The translations under genes and the position numbers were made by a program. Source: a bacterium (lineage in GTDB: Bacteria; JALSQH01). From it: 7,267 bases of DNA. This document shows positions 1 to 6,130 of this stretch, piece after piece (position 1 is the stretch's first letter; every line of letters starts with the position of its first letter). The DNA lies in NCBI GenBank assembly GCA_026985515.1, contig JALSQH010000231.1, forward strand, positions 1-7,267, written 5' to 3'. Below the pieces are notes generated by a model. The model did no database searches, had not been told where the DNA came from, and was given only the letters and a program-made list of their open reading frames with translations.

Positions 1-330
1 GTTTTAGAGAAATTTTACCATGTACAGATCAAACAACCTGAAGCAGTGACACAGCTAAACATCCCTGTAAGACAGAGAAGAGTTATGTATCAGCATGGAT
101 CTTCTCAGTCCGCCACACCCCAGAGACACTCTCCCATAAGAAAGAGCAAAAGGGAGATCGGAAGAAATGATCCCTGCTGGTGTGGTTCGGGCAAGAAGTA
201 TAAAAACTGCCATCTTGGCAAAGAGCCGGAAACTGAGCGGGAGAGATATCTCTATGAACTCTACTTCACAAATCCCCGGAAGTGGGAAGAAGAAACCGGT
301 GTAAAAATGAAAAAGAGGAATGCAAATTGA
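1..330 (+). CDS. secA: Protein translocase subunit SecA, C-terminal fragment
   Basis: This is the last 109 residues of SecA, the cytoplasmic ATPase that drives preproteins through SecYEG; the 5' part lies outside the window and the frame is open from base 1. The first residues ([13 protein letters not shown]) resemble the end of the SecA helical scaffold, followed by a low-complexity linker. A SEC-C zinc motif then follows in the context [19 protein letters not shown]; its ligands Cys59, Cys61, Cys70 and His71 (fragment numbering) are intact. In the family this motif binds zinc and contacts SecB and/or ribosomes. Two points are odd. The usual CPC is CWC here. Also, 38 charged residues follow the motif, which normally ends the protein. 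An unrelated SEC-C protein is possible, but the upstream sequence favours SecA. The stop overlaps the argJ start. Confidence 0.9.
   Translation, partial: VLEKFYHVQIKQPEAVTQLNIPVRQRRVMYQHGSSQSATPQRHSPIRKSKREIGRNDPCWCGSGKKYKNCHLGKEPETERERYLYELYFTNPRKWEEETGVKMKKRNAN
315..318 (+). promoter_or_regulatory. Ribosome binding site of argJ
   Basis: GAGG lies 8 nt before the TTG at 327 and inside the secA coding sequence. It supports TTG 327 over the upstream in-frame GTG at 282, which would add 15 residues not expected in ArgJ. Confidence 0.6.
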
Positions 331-1517
331 ACAAAAAACTCTTTGTCCCTGGATTTAAAACATCCTCCTCCTGCGCCGGGATAAAAGAGAATTGTCCCGA
401 TGTGGCCCTTTTTTTCAGTGAAATTCCTGCCGTCACCGTTGGGTTCTTCACCACGAACTCTCTGAAAGCCATTCCCGTAAGAATTTCTGAAGAAACGCTG
501 AGAAAAAAAGAGAGGATACAGGCAATTATAGTTAACAGTGGAAACGCAAACGCCGCAACGGGACAGGAGGGGGAAATAGCTGCAAAGGATGTGGTCAGGA
601 GCGTTGCAGAGAGCCTCATTCTCGATCCTGACCAGATTTTACCAGCCTCCACTGGCATAATAGGTGAAGTTCTGCCTGCAGATAAAATCAAAAAAGTTAT
701 TCCTGAACTGGTAAAGAATCTATCAAAGGATGGATGGGAAGAATCAGCCAGAGCCATAATGACGACAGATACAGTTCCAAAGATCTCCTACAGGGAATTT
801 TCCATTAGCGGTGAAAAAATCCACATCCTTGGAATTGCAAAGGGGGCAGGAATGATTCAGCCATCCATGGCAACCATGCTTGCCTTCATATTCACAAACG
901 CTCTTATAACTCCGGAGGAGTTGAAGAGAATATCCACCCCGCTCATGGAGGAAACATTCAATATCATCAGTGTGGATGGGGAAATGAGTACAAACGACTC
1001 TGTCATCATAATGGCAAATGGTTTTTCATCAGTTCCAATCCTGAAAAAAACTGAAAATTGTAGAAAATTCCGGAGAACTTTAAGAGAAGTGATGAAAGAA
1101 CTCGCCCTCAAAATTGTTGACGATGGAGAGGGAGCAACTCACAGAATTGAGATTACAGTGGAAGGTGCAAAAAATAAGAATGAAGCCAGAAGAATCGCAT
1201 ATCGCCTTGCCAATTCTCCCCTTCTCAAAACTGCGGTGGCGGGAAATGATCCCAACTGGGGCAGGGTGTATGCTGCAGTTGGTTCCTTATCTCTTGACAT
1301 AGAACCGGAGCAACTGGAAATTTCCATTGCCGGCATACCGCTCTACAGATGGGGTAAGTTACCTGAGAAGGAGATGGTGAAAAAAGCAGAAGAAGCGATG
1401 AAGGAGCGTGTGGTACCCATAAAAGTCACTCTGAGGAGAGGGAAGGGAAAATTTACAGTTTACACCACAGATTTCACCTGCGATTATGTAAAAATAAACG
1501 CAGATTACCATACCTGA
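327..1517 (+). CDS. argJ: Bifunctional glutamate N-acetyltransferase / amino-acid acetyltransferase ArgJ
   Basis: ArgJ moves the acetyl group from N-acetylornithine to glutamate, recycling it in the cyclic arginine pathway; bifunctional members also make N-acetylglutamate from acetyl-CoA. It is cytoplasmic. At 396 residues it has the normal family length. Visible motifs are [10 protein letters not shown] (70-79), the oxyanion-hole region PASTGIIGE (106-114), and [14 protein letters not shown] (172-185). The last holds the self-cleavage site between Ala182 and Thr183; Thr183 becomes the beta-chain nucleophile. Also present are DGEMSTND (217-224, usually DGD at the start), GNDPNWGRV (306-314) and the typical end [11 protein letters not shown]. 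The TTG start overlaps the secA stop (TTGA), so the two are probably translationally coupled. Whether it is bifunctional or transferase-only cannot be told from sequence; presence or absence of argA and argE elsewhere would decide. Confidence 0.95.
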   Translation: MNKKLFVPGFKTSSSCAGIKENCPDVALFFSEIPAVTVGFFTTNSLKAIPVRISEETLRKKERIQAIIVNSGNANAATGQEGEIAAKDVVRSVAESLILDPDQILPASTGIIGEVLPADKIKKVIPELVKNLSKDGWEESARAIMTTDTVPKISYREFSISGEKIHILGIAKGAGMIQPSMATMLAFIFTNALITPEELKRISTPLMEETFNIISVDGEMSTNDSVIIMANGFSSVPILKKTENCRKFRRTLREVMKELALKIVDDGEGATHRIEITVEGAKNKNEARRIAYRLANSPLLKTAVAGNDPNWGRVYAAVGSLSLDIEPEQLEISIAGIPLYRWGKLPEKEMVKKAEEAMKERVVPIKVTLRRGKGKFTVYTTDFTCDYVKINADYHT

Positions 1518-1527
1518 AATTTTCGGG
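1513..1527 (+). terminator. Possible weak hairpin at the end of argJ
   Basis: CCTGAA-ATT-TTCGGG can fold into a 6-bp stem (one G-T pair) with a 3-nt loop that includes the argJ stop codon. The following bases are only moderately T-rich and there is no clean T-run, so it may not terminate transcription. Confidence 0.2.
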
Positions 1528-1555
1528 TCATTGTCTATTAATTCTAACCATTTAA

Positions 1556-1584
1556 TTGCAACTGTTCAGACTTTCATGTATAAT
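1556..1584 (+). promoter_or_regulatory. Sigma70-type promoter of the aldolase gene
   Basis: TTGCAA (1556-1561, 4 of 6 matches to the -35 consensus) is followed after exactly 17 bp by a perfect TATAAT -10 box (1579-1584). It lies in the only sizeable gap on the plus strand, and the start of transcription is expected near 1590-1592. That leaves a leader of roughly 35 nt, too short for a riboswitch. No clear operator palindrome was seen nearby. Confidence 0.7.
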
Positions 1585-1610
1585 AGTTTTGTAATAACAA
1601 ACAATCAAAA

Positions 1611-1619
1611 AGGAGGAGG
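1611..1619 (+). promoter_or_regulatory. Ribosome binding site of the aldolase gene
   Basis: AGGAGGAGG precedes ATG 1625 and is a strong Shine-Dalgarno match at normal spacing. It fixes the start and suggests high expression. Confidence 0.8.
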
Positions 1620-1624
1620 ACAGG

Positions 1625-2686
1625 ATGTCAGTAATAGACAGGATTGTGGAACTGCTTGGCGAAGAAGAAACAAGGTATCTGCTCGAACACAAATCAAAAA
1701 CCATTCCAAAAGAAAAACTTCACCTCCCCGGACCCGATTTTGTGGACAGAGTGGTGGCACAATCAGATAGAAAACCGGCAGTTCTCAGGAATCTCCAGTG
1801 GATGTTCAACACAGGAAGACTTGCAGCAACAGGTTATCTCTCAATTCTTCCTGTGGATCAGGGTGTTGAACACAGTGCCGGAGCATCCTTTGCACCCAAT
1901 CCGGATTACTTTGACCCCGAAAATATAGTAAAACTCGCCATTGAAGGTGGATGCAATGCCGTAACCTCAACTCTTGGTGTTCTTGGTTCCGTGGCAAGGA
2001 AATACGCCCACAAGATACCTTTTATTCTGAAAATCAACCACAATGAGCTTCTCTCCTACCCCAACAGATATGACCAGACTCTCTTTGCCAGTGTGAAACA
2101 GGCCTTTGATATGGGAGCTGTGGGAGTTGGAGCCACTATTTACTTTGGTTCCCCCGAATCAAGGAGACAGATTAAGGAAATAAGTGAAGCATTTGAATAC
2201 GCCCACGAACTTGGTATGTTTACAGTTCTCTGGACCTATCTGAGAAACTCGGCTTTTAAGGCTGATAAAGATTACCACTTTGCTGCGGACCTGACAGGGC
2301 AGGCAAACTATCTGGGAGCCACCATTGAGGCAGACATCATAAAGCAGAAGCTCCCCGAAAACAATGGCGGTTTCCTTGCCCTTAAATTTGGAAAGACCCA
2401 TCCAAAGATGTATGAAGAAATCGTTTCCGACCACCCCATTGATATGGTGAGGTACCAGGTGGCAAACTGCTATATGGGAAGAATCGGTCTCATTAATTCA
2501 GGTGGAGCCTCAAAGGGATACAAGGACTTTGCAGAAATTGCAAGGACGGCCATCATAAACAAAAGGGGGGGAGGAATGGGACTGATAACTGGAAGGAAAG
2601 CCTTCCAGAGACCCATGAAAGAGGGAATCGAGTTTCTCAACTTTGTTCAGGACATCTATCTTGAAAAGTCAATTGACATAGCGTAA
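1625..2686 (+). CDS. fbaB: Class I fructose-bisphosphate aldolase, FbaB/DhnA type
   Basis: This enzyme reversibly splits fructose 1,6-bisphosphate into dihydroxyacetone phosphate and glyceraldehyde 3-phosphate through a Schiff base, for glycolysis or gluconeogenesis. The 353 residues align closely from memory with E. coli FbaB (350 residues). Shared stretches are [15 protein letters not shown] (75-89), LKINHNE (135-141), [15 protein letters not shown] (169-183), DLTGQAN (222-228) and GLINSGGA (288-295). The phosphate-binding end [14 protein letters not shown] (317-330) is also present. The Schiff-base lysine should be Lys240 in [14 protein letters not shown], matching Lys237 of E. coli FbaB after the 3-residue offset. 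It has its own promoter and a strong ribosome binding site. purD follows after 40 bp. All 17 arginines use AGA or AGG. The class II (metal-dependent) family is excluded by sequence. The symbol follows E. coli usage. Confidence 0.95.
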   Translation: MSVIDRIVELLGEEETRYLLEHKSKTIPKEKLHLPGPDFVDRVVAQSDRKPAVLRNLQWMFNTGRLAATGYLSILPVDQGVEHSAGASFAPNPDYFDPENIVKLAIEGGCNAVTSTLGVLGSVARKYAHKIPFILKINHNELLSYPNRYDQTLFASVKQAFDMGAVGVGATIYFGSPESRRQIKEISEAFEYAHELGMFTVLWTYLRNSAFKADKDYHFAADLTGQANYLGATIEADIIKQKLPENNGGFLALKFGKTHPKMYEEIVSDHPIDMVRYQVANCYMGRIGLINSGGASKGYKDFAEIARTAIINKRGGGMGLITGRKAFQRPMKEGIEFLNFVQDIYLEKSIDIA

Positions 2687-2713
2687 AAGGAGGTATTTCC
2701 CCCTTCTTTTTTT
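2687..2713 (+). terminator. Weak terminator or attenuator-like hairpin between fbaB and purD
   Basis: AAGGAGG-TATTT-CCCCCTT forms a 7-position stem with one A-C mismatch and a 5-nt loop, and is followed by C and seven T. This has the shape of an intrinsic terminator, but the stem is short and imperfect, so partial read-through into purD is likely. The 5' arm is itself a Shine-Dalgarno-like sequence with no start codon behind it. Confidence 0.45.
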
Positions 2714-2715
2714 AC

Positions 2716-2723
2716 AGGAGGTG
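2716..2723 (+). promoter_or_regulatory. Ribosome binding site of purD
   Basis: AGGAGGTG lies just before ATG 2727 (5 nt after AGGAGG). The in-frame GTG at 2721 overlaps this element and so is unlikely to be the start. Confidence 0.8.
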
Positions 2724-2726
2724 CCC

Positions 2727-4010
2727 ATGAAAGTTCTTGTTGTTGGTGGAGGAGGCAGGGAGCATGCAATCGCGTGGAAACTGGCACAGAGTCCAATGCT
2801 ATCCAGACTCTACATAGCTCCTGGTAACGGGGGTACAGGGAAGGTGGGCGAAAATGTAAATATCTCTGCTGAAGATATAGAGGGTCTTTTAAATTTTGCA
2901 AGAAAGGAAAAAATTGATCTCACAGTGGTTGGTCCCGAAGCACCCCTTGTAAAAGGCATAGTTGATGCCTTCACCCGGGAAGGATTGAAAATAATAGGTC
3001 CCGACAGGGAAGCGGCACAGCTTGAAGGAAGCAAATCATTCACCAAAAAGATAATGCAGGAAAATAACATACCAACAGCTGAGTATGCCGAATTTGAAGA
3101 TTATGAAGAAGCTGTGAAATATGTCAAATCAAGAGGTGCTCCCATTGTGGTCAAAGCTGATGGACTGGCTGCTGGAAAAGGTGTAACTGTGGCAATGAGT
3201 GTTGATGAGGCCCTTGAAGCACTAAAAAAAGTTATGGTTGATAAAATTTTTGGAGAAGCGGGTAAGAAAGTGGTAATTGAGGAGTATCTGGAGGGTGAAG
3301 AGGCAAGTTACATTGTTCTCACAGATGGTAAATATATACTTCCACTGGCATCCTCCCAGGATCATAAAAGAGCCTTTGATGGTGACAGGGGACCCAACAC
3401 GGGAGGAATGGGAGCCTACTCTCCCGCACCAGTTGTTACACCTGAAGTTGAGAGAGATATCATGGAAAAAATCGTTATACCCATCATAAAGGCAATGGAA
3501 AAAAGGGGAACTCCATTCAGAGGCGTCCTGTATGGGGGACTGATGATAACGGAGGAGGGACCGAAGGTTCTGGAGTTCAACGTCAGATTTGGTGATCCGG
3601 AGGCACAGCCCATTCTGTTAAGAATGAAAGGAGATCTTCTTGACGCATTCGTAAAATTATCAGAAGGGGAGCTTGAAAAGGCCAGCATCTCCTGGGATGA
3701 GGATGCAGCTGTGGGTGTCGTTATGGCATCACAGGGATATCCAGGCAAGTATGAAAAGGGTAAAGTTATTCATGGCCTCGAAGAGGTAGAAAAAATGGAA
3801 AACGTTGTGGTTTTCCATGCAGGAACCCGATATGAGAATGGAAGATACCTTACAAATGGTGGAAGGGTTCTCTGTGTGACTGCAAAGGATAGAGATATAC
3901 CATCAGCCATCAAAAGGGCATATGAGGCAGTGGAAAAAATTCACTGGGAAGGCGCCTTCTTCAGGAGAGACATTGGTAAAAAAGCACTGAAACATCTGGG
4001 ACTGGATTAG
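2727..4010 (+). CDS. purD: Phosphoribosylamine--glycine ligase (GAR synthetase)
   Basis: PurD catalyses the second step of purine synthesis: 5-phosphoribosylamine, glycine and ATP give glycinamide ribonucleotide, ADP and phosphate. It is a cytoplasmic ATP-grasp enzyme, and 427 residues is the usual length. In order it shows the N-domain GGGGREHA (7-14), APGNGGT (31-37) and VVGPEAPLVKG (67-77). The ATP-grasp part then has KADGLAAGKGV (143-153), EEYLEGEEAS (185-194), DGDRGPNTGGMGAYSP (218-233) and the metal/ATP site EFNVRFGDPEAQP (283-295). The C-domain has HAGT (364-367) and NGGRVL (377-382). No expected motif is missing. No other pur gene is visible beside it. Transcription probably comes partly through the weak hairpin from the aldolase promoter, since no separate promoter is evident in the 40-bp gap. 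The stop overlaps the convergent holC stop. Confidence 0.97.
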   Translation: MKVLVVGGGGREHAIAWKLAQSPMLSRLYIAPGNGGTGKVGENVNISAEDIEGLLNFARKEKIDLTVVGPEAPLVKGIVDAFTREGLKIIGPDREAAQLEGSKSFTKKIMQENNIPTAEYAEFEDYEEAVKYVKSRGAPIVVKADGLAAGKGVTVAMSVDEALEALKKVMVDKIFGEAGKKVVIEEYLEGEEASYIVLTDGKYILPLASSQDHKRAFDGDRGPNTGGMGAYSPAPVVTPEVERDIMEKIVIPIIKAMEKRGTPFRGVLYGGLMITEEGPKVLEFNVRFGDPEAQPILLRMKGDLLDAFVKLSEGELEKASISWDEDAAVGVVMASQGYPGKYEKGKVIHGLEEVEKMENVVVFHAGTRYENGRYLTNGGRVLCVTAKDRDIPSAIKRAYEAVEKIHWEGAFFRRDIGKKALKHLGLD

Positions 4011-4432
4011 ACAAATTTTTCCCTGTATTCAACTTCAAATTTCTTCCTGTATTCACGAAACCTTCTTCTGCTTTCCTGGAGAGTTTCGTCACTGCTCCTG
4101 TCCACAAAATCCACAACCCATTCAAACTGACTGATAAAATCTTCTGAAGCAGGTACATCAAGAACAAGAACATCAGATCCATTGAGATTTCTCTCAAGGA
4201 TCGTTATTACAACCGGTTCATCCTGAACCACATCTTCTGCATAGGTGTGTGGTATAAAAGACTGCTGCTTAAAGGTCCAGAGAAGATCATCAAGCTGCTC
4301 ACCTCTTTCCTGTGAATCTGTGAGAATCAGCACCTTTTCACCCATGTTGTAAAATTTTTCCACAGAAAGGGCAAGGGTTTTATCCTTTCCATAATCCCTG
4401 GTATCCACAAAAATTATCTTCGTTTTCCCCAT
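4007..4432 (-). CDS. holC: DNA polymerase III subunit chi (HolC)
   Basis: Chi is an accessory protein of the polymerase III clamp loader. In E. coli it joins via psi (HolD) and holds the tail of SSB, linking the replisome to coated DNA. The 141 residues match the family length (about 147 in E. coli). Pattern matches to E. coli chi are the early strand KIIFVD (5-10), a helix then GEKVLILTDS (31-40), LDDLLW (47-52), SFIPH (58-62), VLVLDVP (88-94), VVDFVDR (106-112) and the helix RRRFREYRKKFE (122-133). The gene is last in the minus-strand set. Its ATG lies within the last 19 bp of rlpA, with GAGG (4441-4444) 8 nt upstream. Chi is best known from Proteobacteria, so its presence bears on taxonomy. 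The call rests on remembered motifs; fold and length agree. Confidence 0.85.
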   Translation of the reverse strand: MGKTKIIFVDTRDYGKDKTLALSVEKFYNMGEKVLILTDSQERGEQLDDLLWTFKQQSFIPHTYAEDVVQDEPVVITILERNLNGSDVLVLDVPASEDFISQFEWVVDFVDRSSDETLQESRRRFREYRKKFEVEYREKFV

Positions 4433-4812
4433 TTTATTACCCTCAATTTCACTTTAACAACCCCCTTTCCAATCATGCCCAGTTTCTTTGCAGCTGCATA
4501 AGAGAGATCAATAATTCTTCCAGCCTTGTAGGGACCTCTGTCATTAATTCTCACCACCACTTTTCTACCATTTTCAAGATTGGTAACTTCCACCAGTGTT
4601 CCAAAGGGGTAGTAACGATGGGCAGCGGTATAATCGTACATATTGAAAACCTCTCCGCTTGCAGTCAATTTACCATTAAAACCAGGCCCATAGTAGCTGG
4701 CATAACCATACTCCACCCTCTTCAACTTTCCAGGACCGGGGGTACAGCAACAACCTGAAAAAATTATGATTAAACTACTCATCAAAAATAACTTCCAGTG
4801 CCTCCGCCACAT
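4414..4812 (-). CDS. rlpA: RlpA-like septal ring lytic transglycosylase lipoprotein
   Basis: RlpA proteins are outer-membrane lipoproteins with a double-psi beta-barrel; the Pseudomonas member cleaves stem-peptide-free (denuded) glycan strands at the septum. This 132-residue protein has a charged N-end (WRRHWK), a hydrophobic stretch (8-18) and a lipobox FSGC with Cys21 as the lipidation site, followed by two more cysteines. The barrel covers about 35-127: GYASYYG (36-42), LTASGEVF (49-56), TAAHR (62-66), PFGT (69-72), VVRINDRGPY (86-95), RIIDLS (99-104), LGM (111-113). Glu54 and His65 look like the family's conserved active-site Glu and His (by memory). There is no SPOR domain. The gene starts 38 bp inside radA, where GGGGGTG (4817-4823) sits just before ATG 4812. 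A later Met11 would lose the positive N-region. Activity is inferred. Confidence 0.88.
   Translation of the reverse strand: MWRRHWKLFLMSSLIIIFSGCCCTPGPGKLKRVEYGYASYYGPGFNGKLTASGEVFNMYDYTAAHRYYPFGTLVEVTNLENGRKVVVRINDRGPYKAGRIIDLSYAAAKKLGMIGKGVVKVKLRVIKWGKRR
4441..4444 (-). promoter_or_regulatory. Ribosome binding site of holC
   Basis: On the minus strand GAGG lies 8 nt before the ATG at 4432, inside the rlpA coding sequence. It supports this start. Confidence 0.5.
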
Positions 4813-6130
4813 TTTTCACCCCCACCAGAAATTTTCTGTATTTTTCTGAAATTTCACCATAGTTGGTTGCCGGAATGATAATTCTACTGAACCCGCTTTT
4901 CACAGCTTCTTTAACCCTTTTTTCAACTTCCTTAACTCTTCTCACTTCTCCCACAAGTCCCACCTCACCGATAAGAAGGGTTTCCGGAGAAATCTGCTTC
5001 TCCCTGAAACTGCTTGCAATGGCAGAAATCACAGCAAAGTCAGAAGCCGTCTCCTGTATTCTCATTCCCCCCACAACATTTACAAAAACATCCTGCCCCC
5101 CAATATGATAGTGAGCCCTCTTTTCAAGAATAGCAATAAGAAGTGAAACCCTGTTGGGATCAAGTCCAATAACAGTTCTTCTCGGTATGGCAAAAGGTGA
5201 AGGTGAGACAAGAGCCTGTATCTCAATGAGAAATGGCCTTGTACCCTCCATCGCAACAGTCACACTGCTACCGGGAACCTCAACCTGCCTACCTTCGAGA
5301 AAAAGAGCAGACGGATTTTTAACCTCAATTAGACCACTCTGCGTCATTTCAAAGATTCCCACCTCATTGGTGGGACCAAATCTGTTTTTATTGCTCCTCA
5401 GAACCCTTAAATCAGTTGCGGAATCACCCTCAAAGTAGAGCACAGTATCAACAATATGCTCAAGCAAACTTGGACCTGCTATGTTTCCCTCCTTCGTAAC
5501 ATGCCCTATCAGAAAAATAGGTATATTGAGCTTTTTGGCTATCTCGGTGGATCTGTATGCAACCTCCCTCACCTGCACAACTGACCCGGGAACTGAGCCA
5601 ACCTCTTCAACATACATCGTTTGTACAGAATCTATGATAACCAGCGATGGCTTCTCTTTTTCAATTATTCTGCTGATTGAATCAAAATCGGTTTCAGAAA
5701 TCAAAAACAGATCCTCAGAATTTATTCCCAGCCTCCCTGCCCTCAGCCCGATCTGGGTTTCAGATTCTTCACCAGATACATAGAGAACCTTTCCATGAAA
5801 TTCGCAAATCCTGTTCCCTACCTGAAGGAGAAGAGTTGACTTACCTACTCCAGGCTGCCCTCCCACAAGCACAACACTACCCTCCACAATACCTCCCCCA
5901 AGAACCCTGTCAAACTCTTCAATTCCCGTCTCTATTCTCTTCTCTCTGCTCTCAGAGACCTGTGTAACGGGAAGAGGAGTTTTTACACTATTCTTTGAAC
6001 TTCTTACTCTGTTGCTGTTCTCTATTTCACGGAAACTATTCCAGCTACCACAGGAGGGACACTTACCAAGCCACTTGTTGCTCCTGTATCCGCAAATATC
6101 GCATATATAAATCTTTTGAGGTCTGGCCAT
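4775..6130 (-). CDS. radA: DNA repair protein RadA (Sms)
   Basis: RadA is a RecA-like, DnaB-related ATPase that drives branch migration of recombination intermediates during repair. The 451 residues match the usual length (450-460), and every domain is visible. There is a four-cysteine zinc finger (Cys10, 13, 24, 27), Walker A GQPGVGKST (91-99), Walker B LVIID (163-167), and GHVTKEG (209-215). The RadA signature KNRFG is at 248-252. A Lon-protease-like C-domain (about 270-451) includes DPNRVSLLIAILEKR (324-338) and QDVFVNVVGGMRIQE (346-360). In the family that domain is a DNA-binding scaffold, not a protease. The ATG overlaps the previous gene's stop by one base (TAATG), which suggests coupled translation because the upstream Shine-Dalgarno is weak. 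rlpA begins inside the 3' end. Confidence 0.97.
   Translation of the reverse strand: MARPQKIYICDICGYRSNKWLGKCPSCGSWNSFREIENSNRVRSSKNSVKTPLPVTQVSESREKRIETGIEEFDRVLGGGIVEGSVVLVGGQPGVGKSTLLLQVGNRICEFHGKVLYVSGEESETQIGLRAGRLGINSEDLFLISETDFDSISRIIEKEKPSLVIIDSVQTMYVEEVGSVPGSVVQVREVAYRSTEIAKKLNIPIFLIGHVTKEGNIAGPSLLEHIVDTVLYFEGDSATDLRVLRSNKNRFGPTNEVGIFEMTQSGLIEVKNPSALFLEGRQVEVPGSSVTVAMEGTRPFLIEIQALVSPSPFAIPRRTVIGLDPNRVSLLIAILEKRAHYHIGGQDVFVNVVGGMRIQETASDFAVISAIASSFREKQISPETLLIGEVGLVGEVRRVKEVEKRVKEAVKSGFSRIIIPATNYGEISEKYRKFLVGVKNVAEALEVIFDE
4817..4823 (-). promoter_or_regulatory. Ribosome binding site of rlpA
   Basis: On the minus strand GGGGGTG is followed by AAAA and the ATG at 4812. It differs by one base from GGAGGTG and favours this start over the internal ATG at 4782. 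Confidence 0.55.

Noticed and set aside
282-326. Upstream GTG start for ArgJ adding 15 residues
   Set aside because: The extra residues do not look like ArgJ, overlap secA deeply, and GAGG is well placed for the TTG at 327.
266-757. 163-codon minus-strand reading frame under argJ
   Set aside because: It lies opposite clear ArgJ coding sequence and has no recognisable motif or ribosome site; it is a shadow.
1518-1624. Riboswitch or leader peptide in the gap before fbaB
   Set aside because: The leader from the predicted transcription start is only about 35 nt and shows no structured element.
1531-1770. Small plus-strand frame across the promoter and fbaB start
   Set aside because: It runs through the promoter and is out of frame with the aldolase; no ribosome site supports it.
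2721-2726. GTG 2721 as the purD start
   Set aside because: It overlaps the Shine-Dalgarno itself; ATG 2727 gives the normal PurD N-end MKVLVVGGGG.
4775-4782. Internal ATG 4782 as the rlpA start
   Set aside because: It would remove the positively charged N-region of the lipoprotein signal and has only a weaker GGAAG upstream.
5481-5967. Plus-strand reading frames opposite radA
   Set aside because: They are antisense shadows of a fully conserved RadA, with Ser/Leu/Pro-rich compositions typical of wrong-frame translation.
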